Origin: JAEZBP01 sp963832725
GTDB lineage: Bacteria; Myxococcota_A; Polyangia; Polyangiales; Sandaracinaceae
Length of the DNA: 64,000 nucleotides
Assembly: GCA_963832725.1 (NCBI GenBank)
Contig: CAWHVG010000006.1
Coordinates: 522,740 to 586,739, forward strand
Reading direction: 5' to 3'
In this document: positions 1 to 8,022 of the stretch, piece after piece
Layout of the letters: each line of letters begins with the position of its first letter
Numbering within the stretch: the first letter of the stretch is position 1
The notes under the pieces: generated by a model
Told to the model about the DNA's origin: nothing
The model's database searches: none
Seen by the model: only the letters and a program-made list of their open reading frames with translations
Translations under genes and position numbers: made by a program

Positions 1-120
1 GCCGTCGCTGTCGACGAACCAGCGTCGCTTCTGCTCGGGTTGGGCCCAAGCCGCGAACACGTGCTCCCGACGCGCGGCGATGTCTCGAACGATGGTGAAT
101 GTCTCGTGGATGACGCTCAT
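1..120 (-). CDS. AHSA1/SRPBCC-type protein, N-terminal part (runs off left edge)
   Basis: Only the first 40 codons lie inside the window. They begin MSVIHETFTIVRDI and contain EHVFAAWAQPEQKRRWF, the N-terminal strand-helix pattern of AHSA1-like proteins (START/SRPBCC superfamily), which form a hydrophobic ligand-binding cavity. The ATG overlaps the stop codon of the upstream ArsR-type gene by four bases (ATGA), so the two are probably translationally coupled. ArsR plus AHSA1 pairs are a common bacterial arrangement in which the regulator controls its own operon. The ligand cannot be deduced. Confidence 0.75.
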   Translation of the reverse strand, partial: MSVIHETFTIVRDIAARREHVFAAWAQPEQKRRWFVDSDG

Positions 121-458
121 TTCTTCGACTTCCTTTCCATCTCTTCGGCCAACGATGCGAGTCGATCGAGCTTTCGCTCCATGCGGCGGCGTTGCTGGGA
201 GAACCAAGTCTCGGCGCTGCGGAGCGCCGCAGGCTCCAGGTAGCAGGTGCGAACCCGTCCCCGCTTCTCCGACCTCACCAGCCCGCTGTCCTCGAGCACT
301 CGAACGTGCTTCATGAACGTCGGCAGGGTGATCGCGTGCGGAGCTGCCAGCTCACTGATGGTCGCGGGACCCGCGACCAACCGCTCGATCACGGCCCGCC
401 GCGTCGCATCCGAGAGCGCGTGGTACGCGGCATCGAGCGCCGCCGCATTGTTAGCCAT
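117..458 (-). CDS. ArsR-family winged-helix transcriptional regulator
   Basis: About 113 residues, normal for the family. The helix-turn-helix is visible as TISELAAPHAITLPTFMKHV followed by VLEDSGLVRSEKRGRVRTC, where the wing carries basic residues. There is no CxC metal-binding motif, which fits the ArsR subgroup paired with AHSA1 proteins rather than metal sensors. I chose the ATG at 458 (MANNAAALDAAYHALSD) over the upstream in-frame ATG at 494, because the homologous part begins there and a perfect 18-base palindrome covers this start codon, as expected of an autoregulatory operator. It overlaps the downstream AHSA1 gene by four bases. Confidence 0.85.
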   Translation of the reverse strand: MANNAAALDAAYHALSDATRRAVIERLVAGPATISELAAPHAITLPTFMKHVRVLEDSGLVRSEKRGRVRTCYLEPAALRSAETWFSQQRRRMERKLDRLASLAEEMERKSKK

Positions 459-467
459 ATGGCTAAC
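450..467. promoter_or_regulatory. Perfect 18-bp palindrome over the ArsR start codon (putative operator)
   Basis: GTTAGCCATATGGCTAAC is a perfect inverted repeat, and its centre contains the ArsR ATG (minus strand, 458-456). A further half-site-like TTGGCTAAG occurs near 510-518. ArsR proteins bind such palindromes as dimers and repress their own operon. The assignment is inferred from position and symmetry. Confidence 0.55.
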
Positions 468-653
468 AGTTGCCGAGCTCGAAAGAGGCGTCAAGAAAAA
501 CCTTGCTCGTTGGCTAAGTTTTGTGGGGGACCATCATCGCCAAGCCGAGCGACGGAGGCTGATCGAGCGGGCGAGCTTCAGCCCCACAGCCCTCGCTGGC
601 GCAGCCTCGGGTGGCTCAGCCCTCGGCCCTCGGCCGGCTCGGCCTCGGCCGTA

Positions 654-2973
654 TCAGCCTTCGAGCACGTCGCGAACCCGCTCGAGCAGCAAGGAGGGAG
701 CGAAGGGCTTGCGGAGGAGCTCCGCCGCGCTCGGCTCGCCAGCTCCGATCTCGGCGTGCCCGCTCGTGAAGAGGACTTTCGTCTCGGGCCGCTCCCCGCG
801 CAGACGCTCCCAGAGCTCGGCGCCACCCATCAGCGGCATCACCAGGTCCGAGAGCAGCAGGTGAATCGGGCCCGCGTGCCGCTCGCTCACGAGGAGCGCT
901 TCGCCCGGGTGCGCCGCCTCCAACACGCTGTAGCCGGCGCGCTGCAAGACCTGCACCACCAGCCTGCGGACGAGCGCCTCGTCTTCCACCACCAGCACCG
1001 TCCCCTGGCCCGCGAGGAATCGGCTGGGCGCTGGGTGATCGGGCCGAGCCGCCGGCGTCGCCTGCACCCTCGGCAGCCACACCTCGAGCGTGCTGCCGCG
1101 CCCGAGCTCGCTGCGCGCGATCAGCCTCCCGCCGCTCTGCTCCACGATGCCGTAGGCCGTGCTCAGCCCGAGACCGGTCCCGCGCCCGACCGGCTTGGTG
1201 GTGAAGAAGGGCTCGAACGCGTGGCGAAGCGTGTCCTCGTCCATCCCCGTGCCCGTGTCGTCCACCGCGAGGACGATCCACTCTCCTCCTCCGCCTCCAT
1301 CGGGTCCCGCTGCATCGACGCGCGTCGAGATGCGCAGCGCGCCGCCTGCGGGCATCGCGTCGCAGGCGTTGATCACCAGATTCACGAGCACCTGCTCGAT
1401 CTGGACCCGATCCGCCATCACCGTGGTCGCTTTGTCGCACTTCAGCACGGTCAGACTGACAACCTCCGGAACGACACGCCGCAACAGACGTGTTACTTCG
1501 CCGACGAGATCGTCGATCTCGAAGCGCGCCGGAGAGAGAAGCTGTCTCCGTCCGAACGCCAATAGCTGCGACGTCAGCCGACCGGCGCGCTGCGCGGCTT
1601 CGACCACCTGATCGAGATCGTCGCGGACGGGATCGGTCGCGGCGAGCTCCTCGCGGGCGACCGAGGCGAAGCCGAGGATGGCCGAGAGCATGTTGTTGAA
1701 GTCGTGGGCGACTCCTCCCGCGAGGCGACCGATGCTCTCCATTTTCTGGGAATGACGGAGCTGCGCCTCGAGCTGCTTCTGCTCGGAGAGGTCGGCGAAG
1801 ATCCCCGACGCAGCCGGCCGGCGCGCCGGTCGGATCGAGGATTGGCGCGGCGGAGAGCGAGAGCTCGAGGTCGTGGCCGTCCTTGTGAGGACGCCGCACG
1901 GGGCTGCCGAGGAGGGTGCCGACGCGCGCCACCCAGGCTGGGATGAGAGACGGGTTGGCATGAAAGGGCAGAGGTCTCCCGATCGCTTCGTCTTCACTCC
2001 ATCCGAAAATGCGGGTCGCGGCGGGATTCCACACCTGCACCGTCCCCTCGGCGTCCAGGAGGACGATCGCGACCGGGGCGCTGTCTACGATCGCGCGGAG
2101 CTGACGCTCGCGATCCGCCAGCCGAACCTCCGCGGAGCGTTGCGCGCTGACGTCCGTCGCGACGCCCATCAACCCGGTGATCTCGCCCTTCGATCCGCGC
2201 ATCGGTGCGCATTTTATGTCGAAGCAGAACCCGTCCGCGTCACCTCGACATGCGATGGTCTCACCGGCGAATACGCGCGAAATCATCGTCGCTCCGTCGA
2301 GCTCGGTTCCGTCCGGGAGCGAGAGCTCCATCCCGCCGTAGAGATCGAACGCGTTGTGCCCGACCCGATCCTCCGGAATGATCCGGGTTCCTTCGGGCGC
2401 GCTTCCCTCGGAGAGGATGAAGCGGCCTTGCCGATCGAGGCTGAAGATCACCACCGGCGCGTTGCTGATCACGGCGGTGAGCCGCTCCGCGAGGTCGCGC
2501 CGTTCGGTCACGTCGCGCAGCACCGCGAGGTGCCGGCCGGGGACGATGTTCGTGGTGGCGCGATACTCGACTACCCGCCGCTCGCCGTCTGCCCGCACCA
2601 GCGGGACCTCGCCGCCGTGGCTCCGTCCGGCGCGAACGTCGGCCCATATGCGGGGCACGTCGACCTCGCCGGCGGCGAACGTGGCGAGCTCTTCTCCGAT
2701 GATGGACTCGCGCGGGACACCCAGCAGTTCGGCCGCGGCCGGGTTGGCGTCGACGTAGCGGCCGTCGTCGTCGACAATTACCATCGCGTCGAGGGCTTTG
2801 TCGAACACGACGCTCAACATCTGCTCGCGCTCATCCGGAGCGGCCGCTCGTCGCGTCGTCGCCGACGCTCGGCGCACCGCAGACGGCTCCTCACCCAACG
2901 CCGCTTCATTTCCGCCGCTCTCGGCCTCTCTCACCAGAGGGTCCTCTCGCCAGACTCGTGTTCGGCTCGTCAT
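654..2973 (-). pseudogene. PAS-PAS-PAS hybrid histidine kinase with receiver domain, one frameshift
   Basis: Two overlapping reading frames together encode one cytoplasmic sensor hybrid kinase. The first frame (from 2973) carries three PAS domains; the first starts at DAMVIVDDDGRYVDANPAAA, and no membrane segments are visible. Near 1805-1825 the reading shifts by one base at LDPTGAPAG/GIFADLSEQKQ. The second frame then continues with the H-box GGVAHDFNNMLSAI, the N-box LVINACDAMP, the ATP-lid boxes DDTGTGMDE and GRGTGLGLSTAYG, and a C-terminal receiver domain whose phospho-acceptor aspartate lies in LLLSDLVMP. All kinase and receiver motifs are intact, so a sequencing indel is as likely as true inactivation. 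The stop is at 654. Confidence 0.85.
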
Positions 2974-3473
2974 CGACCACCTACGCGCGGGGAGCGGTCA
3001 CGCCCGGGTCCTGCCATCTTGCCCGGTCCGAGAGGTTCGCCAGCGCCGTGGTGCTTGTCGGAGCGTCTCTCATGGTTCGTGCTTTGGCAATTGTGGGGCG
3101 AGCAAGAGCCCCGCGGCCAACGACCCCTCGAACACCGTCTTGACTGTAAGTGTGTCGACGAATTGTTCGCTCGGGTGGAGTCCGTTCCGATCGCATCACG
3201 TCGCCGCGCGGGGCAATGCTCTCGCTCGGTCCGACGCGGCGGCCCTCGAGCTGACCCGAGGCTCGTCCTGCCGAGTGAGACGAATCGCCTGCCGCATCGC
3301 TCGGAGTACGGCCGGTCGCGGCGCACGCTTTAGGGGGCCGGTCGGCTGGGGCCGGCGTCGCCGGAGCGGCAGCGACTTACGCACATCTGTTTCAAGGCGT
3401 TGCGTACCCGACCGCCGGCGTTGCCGTTGGCGCGCGCGTGCGTCGAGCGATCCTCGCCCACACTGGAGACCCC
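2974..3473. other. 500 bp without a supported gene
   Basis: This is the region upstream of the hybrid kinase. Open frames occur on both strands but show no recognisable protein pattern, conserved motif or good ribosome-binding site. It presumably holds the kinase promoter and decayed sequence. Confidence 0.4.
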
Positions 3474-3610
3474 ATGCTCTCCCGCCAGCTCTTCGACCCC
3501 GAGTTCCGACCTACACCTACCTCCTCGCCGACGAGTCGACCCGGGACGCGGTGTTGATCGACCAGGTCGAGCGCGACGTGCAGCTCCTCGAGGAGCTCGA
3601 CCTCTCCGGG
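3474..3610 (+). pseudogene. Fragment of an MBL-fold persulfide dioxygenase-like gene
   Basis: The ATG at 3474 is preceded by GGAG at 3465-3468 and starts MLSRQLFDPE. One base out of frame, TYTYLLADESTRDAVLID follows, then QVERDVQLLEELDL. This is the N-terminus of ETHE1/persulfide dioxygenase-type metallo-beta-lactamase-fold proteins, where a TYTYLLAD-like stretch precedes the metal-binding HxHxDH. Homology stops after about 45 residues. The fragment lacks the HxHxDH motif, contains a frameshift and seems to have lost residues between LID and QVERD. It is a dead remnant. Confidence 0.55.
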
Positions 3611-3827
3611 TCGAGCGGACACAGCGGTGCCGTCGTCGGCGCTCGGACCAGCCTTCGACGTCGCGCCCAGGAACGGACACTCACTCGACCTAGTCTTCAC
3701 GCAGGATCCGGTTCGACACGTCAGCCGAAGTCGCGTTCACGCTGAACCAGTACACGAGGGGCCGCGAGCACCAGCGCAATCTCCAACCGCCGCCCGGATA
3801 CCGGCGTCGAACGGAGTCGGGATGGGA

Positions 3828-4088
3828 TCAAAGGGCGGCGCGCCGGGCCGCGAGCTCGGGATCGTCCTTCCAGGCCGGCATCGAGGCCATGAACTCAAGC
3901 GTCCTGCGCTCGAGCTGCTCGCGGGAGGCGTCCGGCTCCCGCCTTGCCTGCCACTCCACCATGCGCTCGAAGCGCTCGGTGAAGGGCTGCAGCTTGCCTT
4001 CCGCGTCGGTGCAGTGCTGGCAGTACGGACCGCTCTCGATCGGCATGCTGCAGCTCTCGCAACGGGCTCCGTGGGTTCCGTGGGTCAT
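3828..4088 (-). CDS. Small zinc-ribbon protein
   Basis: 86 residues. The N-terminus has CESCSMPIESGPYCQHCTD, a CxxC...CxxC zinc-ribbon knuckle as in the putative zinc ribbon family (Pfam Zn_ribbon_2 type: C-x-x-C-G/S-M-P...Y-C...C). A helical part (FTERFERMVEWQARREPD) ends in FMASMPAWKDDPELAA. No enzymatic function is known for the family. The gene lies immediately downstream of a MarR-type regulator and would overlap it by four bases (ATGA) if the regulator's last codons are in the frame ending at 4085, so it is probably the regulator's operon partner. Confidence 0.7.
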   Translation of the reverse strand: MTHGTHGARCESCSMPIESGPYCQHCTDAEGKLQPFTERFERMVEWQARREPDASREQLERRTLEFMASMPAWKDDPELAARRAAL

Positions 4089-4554
4089 CGTTCTTCTCCT
4101 CTCTGAGCGGTCTCGCGGCGTGCGCGGCCGCCGCCTGCACGAGCAAGCGGGTGGTCTGAACGGGCGCGGCGCGCTCGGCGGGATTGAGGCAGGTGAGGGC
4201 CGCGGCCAGGAGCTCCTCGGAGAGCGGCCGCTTCGCCGCGGCCAGGAGGCTCAGGGCCTCCTCGGTGAGCCACACGAGGTGGCGCCGCCGGTCGCGCTCG
4301 TCGGGCGCCCGCTCGAGCAACCCGCGTCGCATCAGCCGATTGATCATCTCGCTGCACGCCGCCTGCGACCGGTCGAGGTGATTGGCCGCCTCCCGAACGG
4401 CCAGCGGTACCGCCTGCTCGAGGTGACGCAAGAGCGCCAGGCTCTCCGGCGAAACGCGGGATTCGCGGGGCGAGATCCGCCGGTAGCAGTGATCGAAGAT
4501 CTCGGAGAACAGGGCTCCGAACTCGTCAGCGGCTTCGCTCGCGTCCATCGGCAC
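4085..4554 (-). CDS. MarR-family transcriptional regulator (C-terminal frame uncertain)
   Basis: It starts MPMDASEAADEFGALFSEI. The winged helix is clear: LAVREAANHLDRSQAACSEM is the helix-turn-helix, and DERDRRRHLVWLTEE is the MarR wing with the usual D-x-R...LT pattern. In the open frame the sequence runs on to 3895, through the downstream zinc-ribbon gene, which is unlikely for a MarR protein of about 150 residues. A shift near 4120-4140 would move it into a frame ending RETAQRGEER with a stop at 4085, giving a four-base ATGA overlap with the next gene. I used that end. Its ligand is unknown. Confidence 0.65.
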
Positions 4555-4737
4555 ATCACTCTGCCCGCGGGAGATGCATCGTCAATACCGATGGAATCGA
4601 GGGGCGGTGCTCTCCTACGCACCGGGACGCTGCCGCTCGCGACACCATTGGGGTCGAGAACGGTGAGCGGGGCGCAGACGACCGCGGCACCCGACGCGAG
4701 CACGTTCGCGGGCCATCCGACATGACCTCCCACCGCG

Positions 4738-5555
4738 CTAACTGTCGAACACGGCGTTCAGTTCGCCGAAGGCGGCGGCGTCAGCCAAGCCATCGAATGT
4801 GCCGTCGGACGCGATCTGCGCGCACTCGCAGGAACCCGCCCCACGCGACCCGCGCGAGCGCGGAGCCGACGGAGATGCGCCGCACGCCGAGATCCGCCAG
4901 GCAAGCCACCGTGAAAGCTCTGGGTGTGGCGCTCCCATCAGCACGTTGACGGGCGCGGCGCGACTGCCGCGACGATCTCCGAGATCGTGTCGCGATCGCG
5001 CACCCCCGGAGCGAAGAGGCAGTCAGCGCCGGCATCCGCGTACGCAACGAGACGATCGAGGACCGTCCGACGCGGGTCGGGATCGTCGACGAGGTAGGCC
5101 TCGCAGCGACCGGTGAGGATCACGCCGGCGCCGCTCGCATCGATGGCAGAACGCGCCGCGCGCAGCCGCTCGAGCGCGACGTCGCGCCGGTAGAGTGGCG
5201 CATCCGGATCGCCACTCGCGTCCTCGATGGACAGGCCCGCCACCCCCGTCTCCACGCAGAGCGCGACGTTGTGCGCCACCCCCTCGGGATCGTCCGCACA
5301 GCCGGCCTGGAAGTCCGCGCTCACTGGTAGAGGAGTGGCCGTGACAAGCTCGCGCACATGCTCGAGGACGACATCGCGCGGCAACGCTGTGACGGTGTCA
5401 GGGCGACCTCGGCTGAACGCGAGCCCGGCGGAGCTGCTGGCGAGCGCGGGAAATCCCAGGTGGTGGAGGAGAACGGCGCTACCCACGTCCCACGGGTTCG
5501 GGATGACGAAGCAGCCGGAGGCGTGCAGCTCTCGGAAGGTGGCGATGGCGCTCAT
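4738..5555 (-). pseudogene. Isocitrate lyase/PEP mutase family protein, frameshifted C-terminus
   Basis: The first about 200 residues are an intact (beta/alpha)8 half-barrel of the ICL/PEPM superfamily, which cleaves or forms C-C or C-P bonds of phosphoenolpyruvate- and isocitrate-like acids. Visible landmarks are FVIPNPWDVGSAVLLHHLG, the metal-ligand region PVSADFQAGCADDPEGV, GLSIEDASGD and TGRCEAYL. The frame then breaks at AAVAPRP near 4945. The remaining C-terminus is spread over other frames: NVLMGAPHPELSRWLA, then LGVRRISVGSALARVAW, then ASDGTFDGLADAAAFGELN, with the stop at 4738. That makes about three indels within 200 bases. The start at 5555 (MSAIATFRELHASG) fits the family better than the ATG at 5573. 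Confidence 0.75.
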
Positions 5556-5597
5556 GCCGCGAGTGTAAGCCATGCTCTGATCGCGGGGCTCGCGACG

Positions 5598-5744
5598 TCA
5601 GTCCAGAGCCGCAACCTCGCCGTGTCGTCGCAGAACTTCGACGTCGGCGCGCGGCGGGCGATGCCCGCCGCGAGATTCGAGACTGAGGGGCTTCGCCGGT
5701 CCGAAGCACCGAAAGCCCTCGGCGAAGATGTTCGTCAGGCGCAT
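5598..5744 (-). pseudogene. Short fragment resembling the N-terminus of an AAA/RecF-type ATPase
   Basis: 48 residues beginning MRLTNIFAEGFRCFGP, which looks like the first strand of SMC/RecF-like AAA ATPases (MRL..I...NFR.F). Translation diverges and stops before any Walker A motif. It could be a chance open frame. It sits upstream of the PEP-mutase-family gene in the same direction. Confidence 0.2.
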
Positions 5745-6053
5745 GGCGCACCCTGAGTGTCGTTGACACCCTGCCGACGTGAGAGGCGGGGCGGGCGCAA
5801 TTCCCCTGGTTCGAGCTCCAGCTCGCGAGCTGGGAGTCGCTGCGGGCGAGGCCGCCCGCGTCCGGGGTCGGCGGGCCGAGGATTGGGGAGCGAATCGCAT
5901 AGCGTCGTCCCGCTCGCTTTCTGAAACAGCAAGAGCTTGGCGCTGGCGATGCCGTCCCCGAATCGCATCCATGGCTCGAGTGGCGGCGCGGTCACGAGGT
6001 GCGCCTGCCGCCCCACGGCCTCGTCCTGCGCGATCGCGCACCGCTGGGCGGTT
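5745..6053. other. About 310 bp without a supported gene, left of IS3 copy A
   Basis: No frame on either strand gives a recognisable protein. The region ends exactly at the inverted repeat of the IS3 element. Confidence 0.35.
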
Positions 6054-6083
6054 GAGCTTCCCCCGTTCTCGTGGACAGGTTGA

Positions 6084-6960
6084 CTATGCCGCGAGCGCGG
6101 CGACCTGGCCCTTCAATTCGAACTCGATGGGGCTGATGTAGTCGAGACGGGAGTGCCGCCTCTCGGGGTTGTAGAAGCGGTCGATGTAGTTGCCGATGGA
6201 GGCGGCGGCGGCGCGGTGCGTGTCGTAGTCAGCGTCGTGCACGAGCTCGAAGATCAGCGTGCTGAAGAAGCTCTCGGCGACGGCGTTGTCCCAGCAGTCG
6301 CCCTTGCGGCTCATGCTCGGGATGATGCCGTGCGCGGCGAGAGCGCGACGGTAGTCGGCGCTCGCGTAGGGGCTGCCGCGATCGGAGTGATGAATGATGC
6401 CCCGGGGCCGGCCTCCGCGACATCGTCGCCATCGGAGCGCAGCGAGCGCGAGCTTGGTGTCGTTGTGCGTCGCTGGCCGCCCAGCCCACGACCCGACGCG
6501 AGTAGAGGTCGAGGATCGACGGCCAGGTACAGCCACCCCTCCAGTGTCCAGACGTAGGTCACGTCGGTGACCCAGACCTCGTTCGGCGCGGCCACCTCGA
6601 AGTCGCCGCTCGACCAGGTTCGGCGCGATCGGGTGCTGTGCTCGGAGTCGGTGGTCATGCGGAAGCGGCGCCGCCCGCGCGCACGCAGGCCCTGCTCGCG
6701 CATCAGCCGCTCGACCCGCTTGCGCCCGACACGGATGCCCCGCGCTCGAAGCTCGGCGTGGACGCGAGGGCTGCCGTACCGGCCGCGGCTGCGTTTGTGG
6801 GCGGCCGCGATCTCGACCGCCAGCCGCGCGTCGTCCACGGAGCGCTCGGACGCGGGCCGGTCCCGCCACGCGTAGAACCCGCTCTTCGAGACGCCCAGGA
6901 GCCTGCACATCAGCGCGATGGGGAAGGCCACCGACTCGCGAGGATGAACGCGTACTTCAT
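6084..6960 (-). pseudogene. IS3-family transposase OrfB (DDE), several frameshifts
   Basis: The intact parts match copy B: MCRLLGVSKSGFYAWRDRPA, the HTH_21-like RYGSPRVHAELRARGI, the first catalytic aspartate in WVTDVTYVWTLEGW, and the C-terminal half with HSDRGSPYASADYR (second D), GDCWDNAVAESFFSTL (catalytic E) and NPERRHSRLDYISPIEFEL. Between them the reading frame changes several times. Compared with copy B there are single-base differences around 6600-6630, one extra base near 6520, one near 6465, and more near 6400-6430. The product cannot be functional as written. Confidence 0.85.
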
Positions 6961-7253
6961 CCGTTCTCCTTCGCGAAGAAGGTGGCCGCTGCTTTTAGGA
7001 TTTCGCGCTCCAGGCGGAGCTGCTTGTTCTCCCGCCGCAGCCGCGTGAGCTCCTCACGCTCGGCGCTCGCCAGCTCGCCGGGGCGACCGAGGCCAGCGTC
7101 GGCCTCTGCTCGCCGCACCCACTCGCGCACCGCCGTCTCCGTCAGGTCCAGGTCCTTTGCGACCTGCCCGATGCTCCGGTCGCCGGCCTGGCACAGCGCC
7201 ACGACCTCGGCCCGAAACTCCGGCGTGAACTTCCTTCGCTTTCTTCTCGCCAT
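6957..7253 (-). CDS. IS3-family transposase OrfA
   Basis: 98 residues from MARRKRRKFTPEFRAEVVAL. The helix-turn-helix is RSIGQVAKDLDLTETAVREW, followed by a leucine-rich heptad segment (LTRLRRENKQLRLEREILK) that mediates OrfA-OrfB contacts. The start at 7253 has GAGGAG eight bases upstream and is preferred over an in-frame ATG at 7295 near the inverted repeat. Its stop overlaps the orfB ATG (ATGA at 6957-6960). The protein is identical to OrfA of copy B. Confidence 0.85.
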   Translation of the reverse strand: MARRKRRKFTPEFRAEVVALCQAGDRSIGQVAKDLDLTETAVREWVRRAEADAGLGRPGELASAEREELTRLRRENKQLRLEREILKAAATFFAKENG

Positions 7254-7312
7254 GGGACACTCCTCGCGCATTCTCGCGCCTTCGGGGGTGTCCACGGAAG
7301 TGGGGGAGCCTC

Positions 7313-7749
7313 CAGGTCGCCCAGCCCCCGCTTGGCTCCCAATGCTTCGTGGGTGTGTTCAGGTCCAGGCTCGCCATACCGTGTCCTCTGGAGTTCGTAG
7401 ACGGTGGGGGGGCATCCGCTTCTGACGGAAAGCTGCCGAGAGAATGCCTCACGCGGTGCCCCTGTGGGAACCCGTACGCGGCACGAACTCACGGCCGTCA
7501 ACACACGTTGACGCCGCATGTCGAGGGCGACGTGATGTCGAGTCTGCATCCGAGCGAAGACCGCCGAAAGGATCCTGGATGTCCTGGTCGGCCCCATCGC
7601 CCACGCTGTCCCTCACCCCCGCCGGCGCTTCCTTCCGCAACCACCGCCTCGGTGACTTCCCCATAGCCGGTGCGCCGCGCAGGGCTTTGTTCAACGACGC
7701 GATTTCCGAGGCGCTGCGGTGTGCTCGTCCAGCTCGGGAATCGCTCACA
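7313..7749. other. About 440 bp without a supported gene
   Basis: It lies between IS3 copy A and the short tandem repeat. Several frames are open, but none resembles a known protein. Probably transposon-derived debris. Confidence 0.35.
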
Positions 7750-7838
7750 GTTCAAGTCCGCGATCGAGCCGTCCAAGTCCCGGCGATCCCGGCGTTCAAG
7801 TGCGCGCGATCCTGGCGTTCAAGTCCGCGCGAGACCCG
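7750..7838 (+). repeat. Four degenerate 21-23 bp tandem repeats
   Basis: Units start at 7750, 7771, 7794 and 7817, each with a GTTCAAGTCCGCG-like core followed by CGATC-type sequence. The units are contiguous, so this is a small tandem array and not a CRISPR. No protein is obviously encoded across it. Confidence 0.6.
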
Positions 7839-7854
7839 CAGCCTGCCCGACCGG

Positions 7855-7953
7855 CCTGATCGACGCTCCACAGAGCACAACCGGGGGGCTCTCCGGAGGA
7901 TGCGACGCAGGGGCCGCGAAGTTGCGCGCGGAACGTGGTGGGAGGCTCCGGCA
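7855..7953 (-). mobile_element. Right-end remnant of the rve-IS element
   Basis: The stretch containing GGAGGATGCGACGCAGGGGC, a GTTGCGCG core and GTGGGAGGCTCC matches, with some divergence, the right terminal 100 bp of the full element (45635-45734) and the copies at 20065-20163 and 32694-32912. No transposase sequence is attached. It forms the left border of the SIR2/HAD cargo. Confidence 0.65.
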
Positions 7954-8022
7954 TGACGCTGTGCCCTAGGAGGCAAAGTCATGCGCGGTTCTCTCTGTCG
8001 GACAAGAACCTATACGAACCGC

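Larger units (their letters stand above)
6054..7312 (-). mobile_element. IS3-family element, copy A (1259 bp, transposase reads leftward)
   Basis: The right boundary reads GAGGCTCCCCCACTTCC on the minus strand and the left boundary GAGCTTCCCCCGTTCTC on the plus strand. These are imperfect inverted repeats of about 24 bp, both continuing into GTGGACA. The same ends and exactly the same length occur in copy B at 12690-13948, in the opposite orientation. It has the usual IS3 organisation of orfA (helix-turn-helix) and orfB (DDE). No clear target-site duplication is seen. orfB of this copy is damaged. Confidence 0.9.

Noticed and set aside
192..1565. Long plus-strand open frame (457 codons) over the kinase region
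   Set aside because: It is antisense to the histidine kinase, has no protein pattern and is Arg/Pro-rich, as expected of a shadow frame in GC-rich DNA.
6054..7312. Target-site duplications for the IS3 copies
   Set aside because: The bases flanking copies A and B do not form matching 3-5 bp repeats, so none is claimed.
7750..7838. Possible CRISPR array
   Set aside because: The 23-bp units are contiguous with no spacers.
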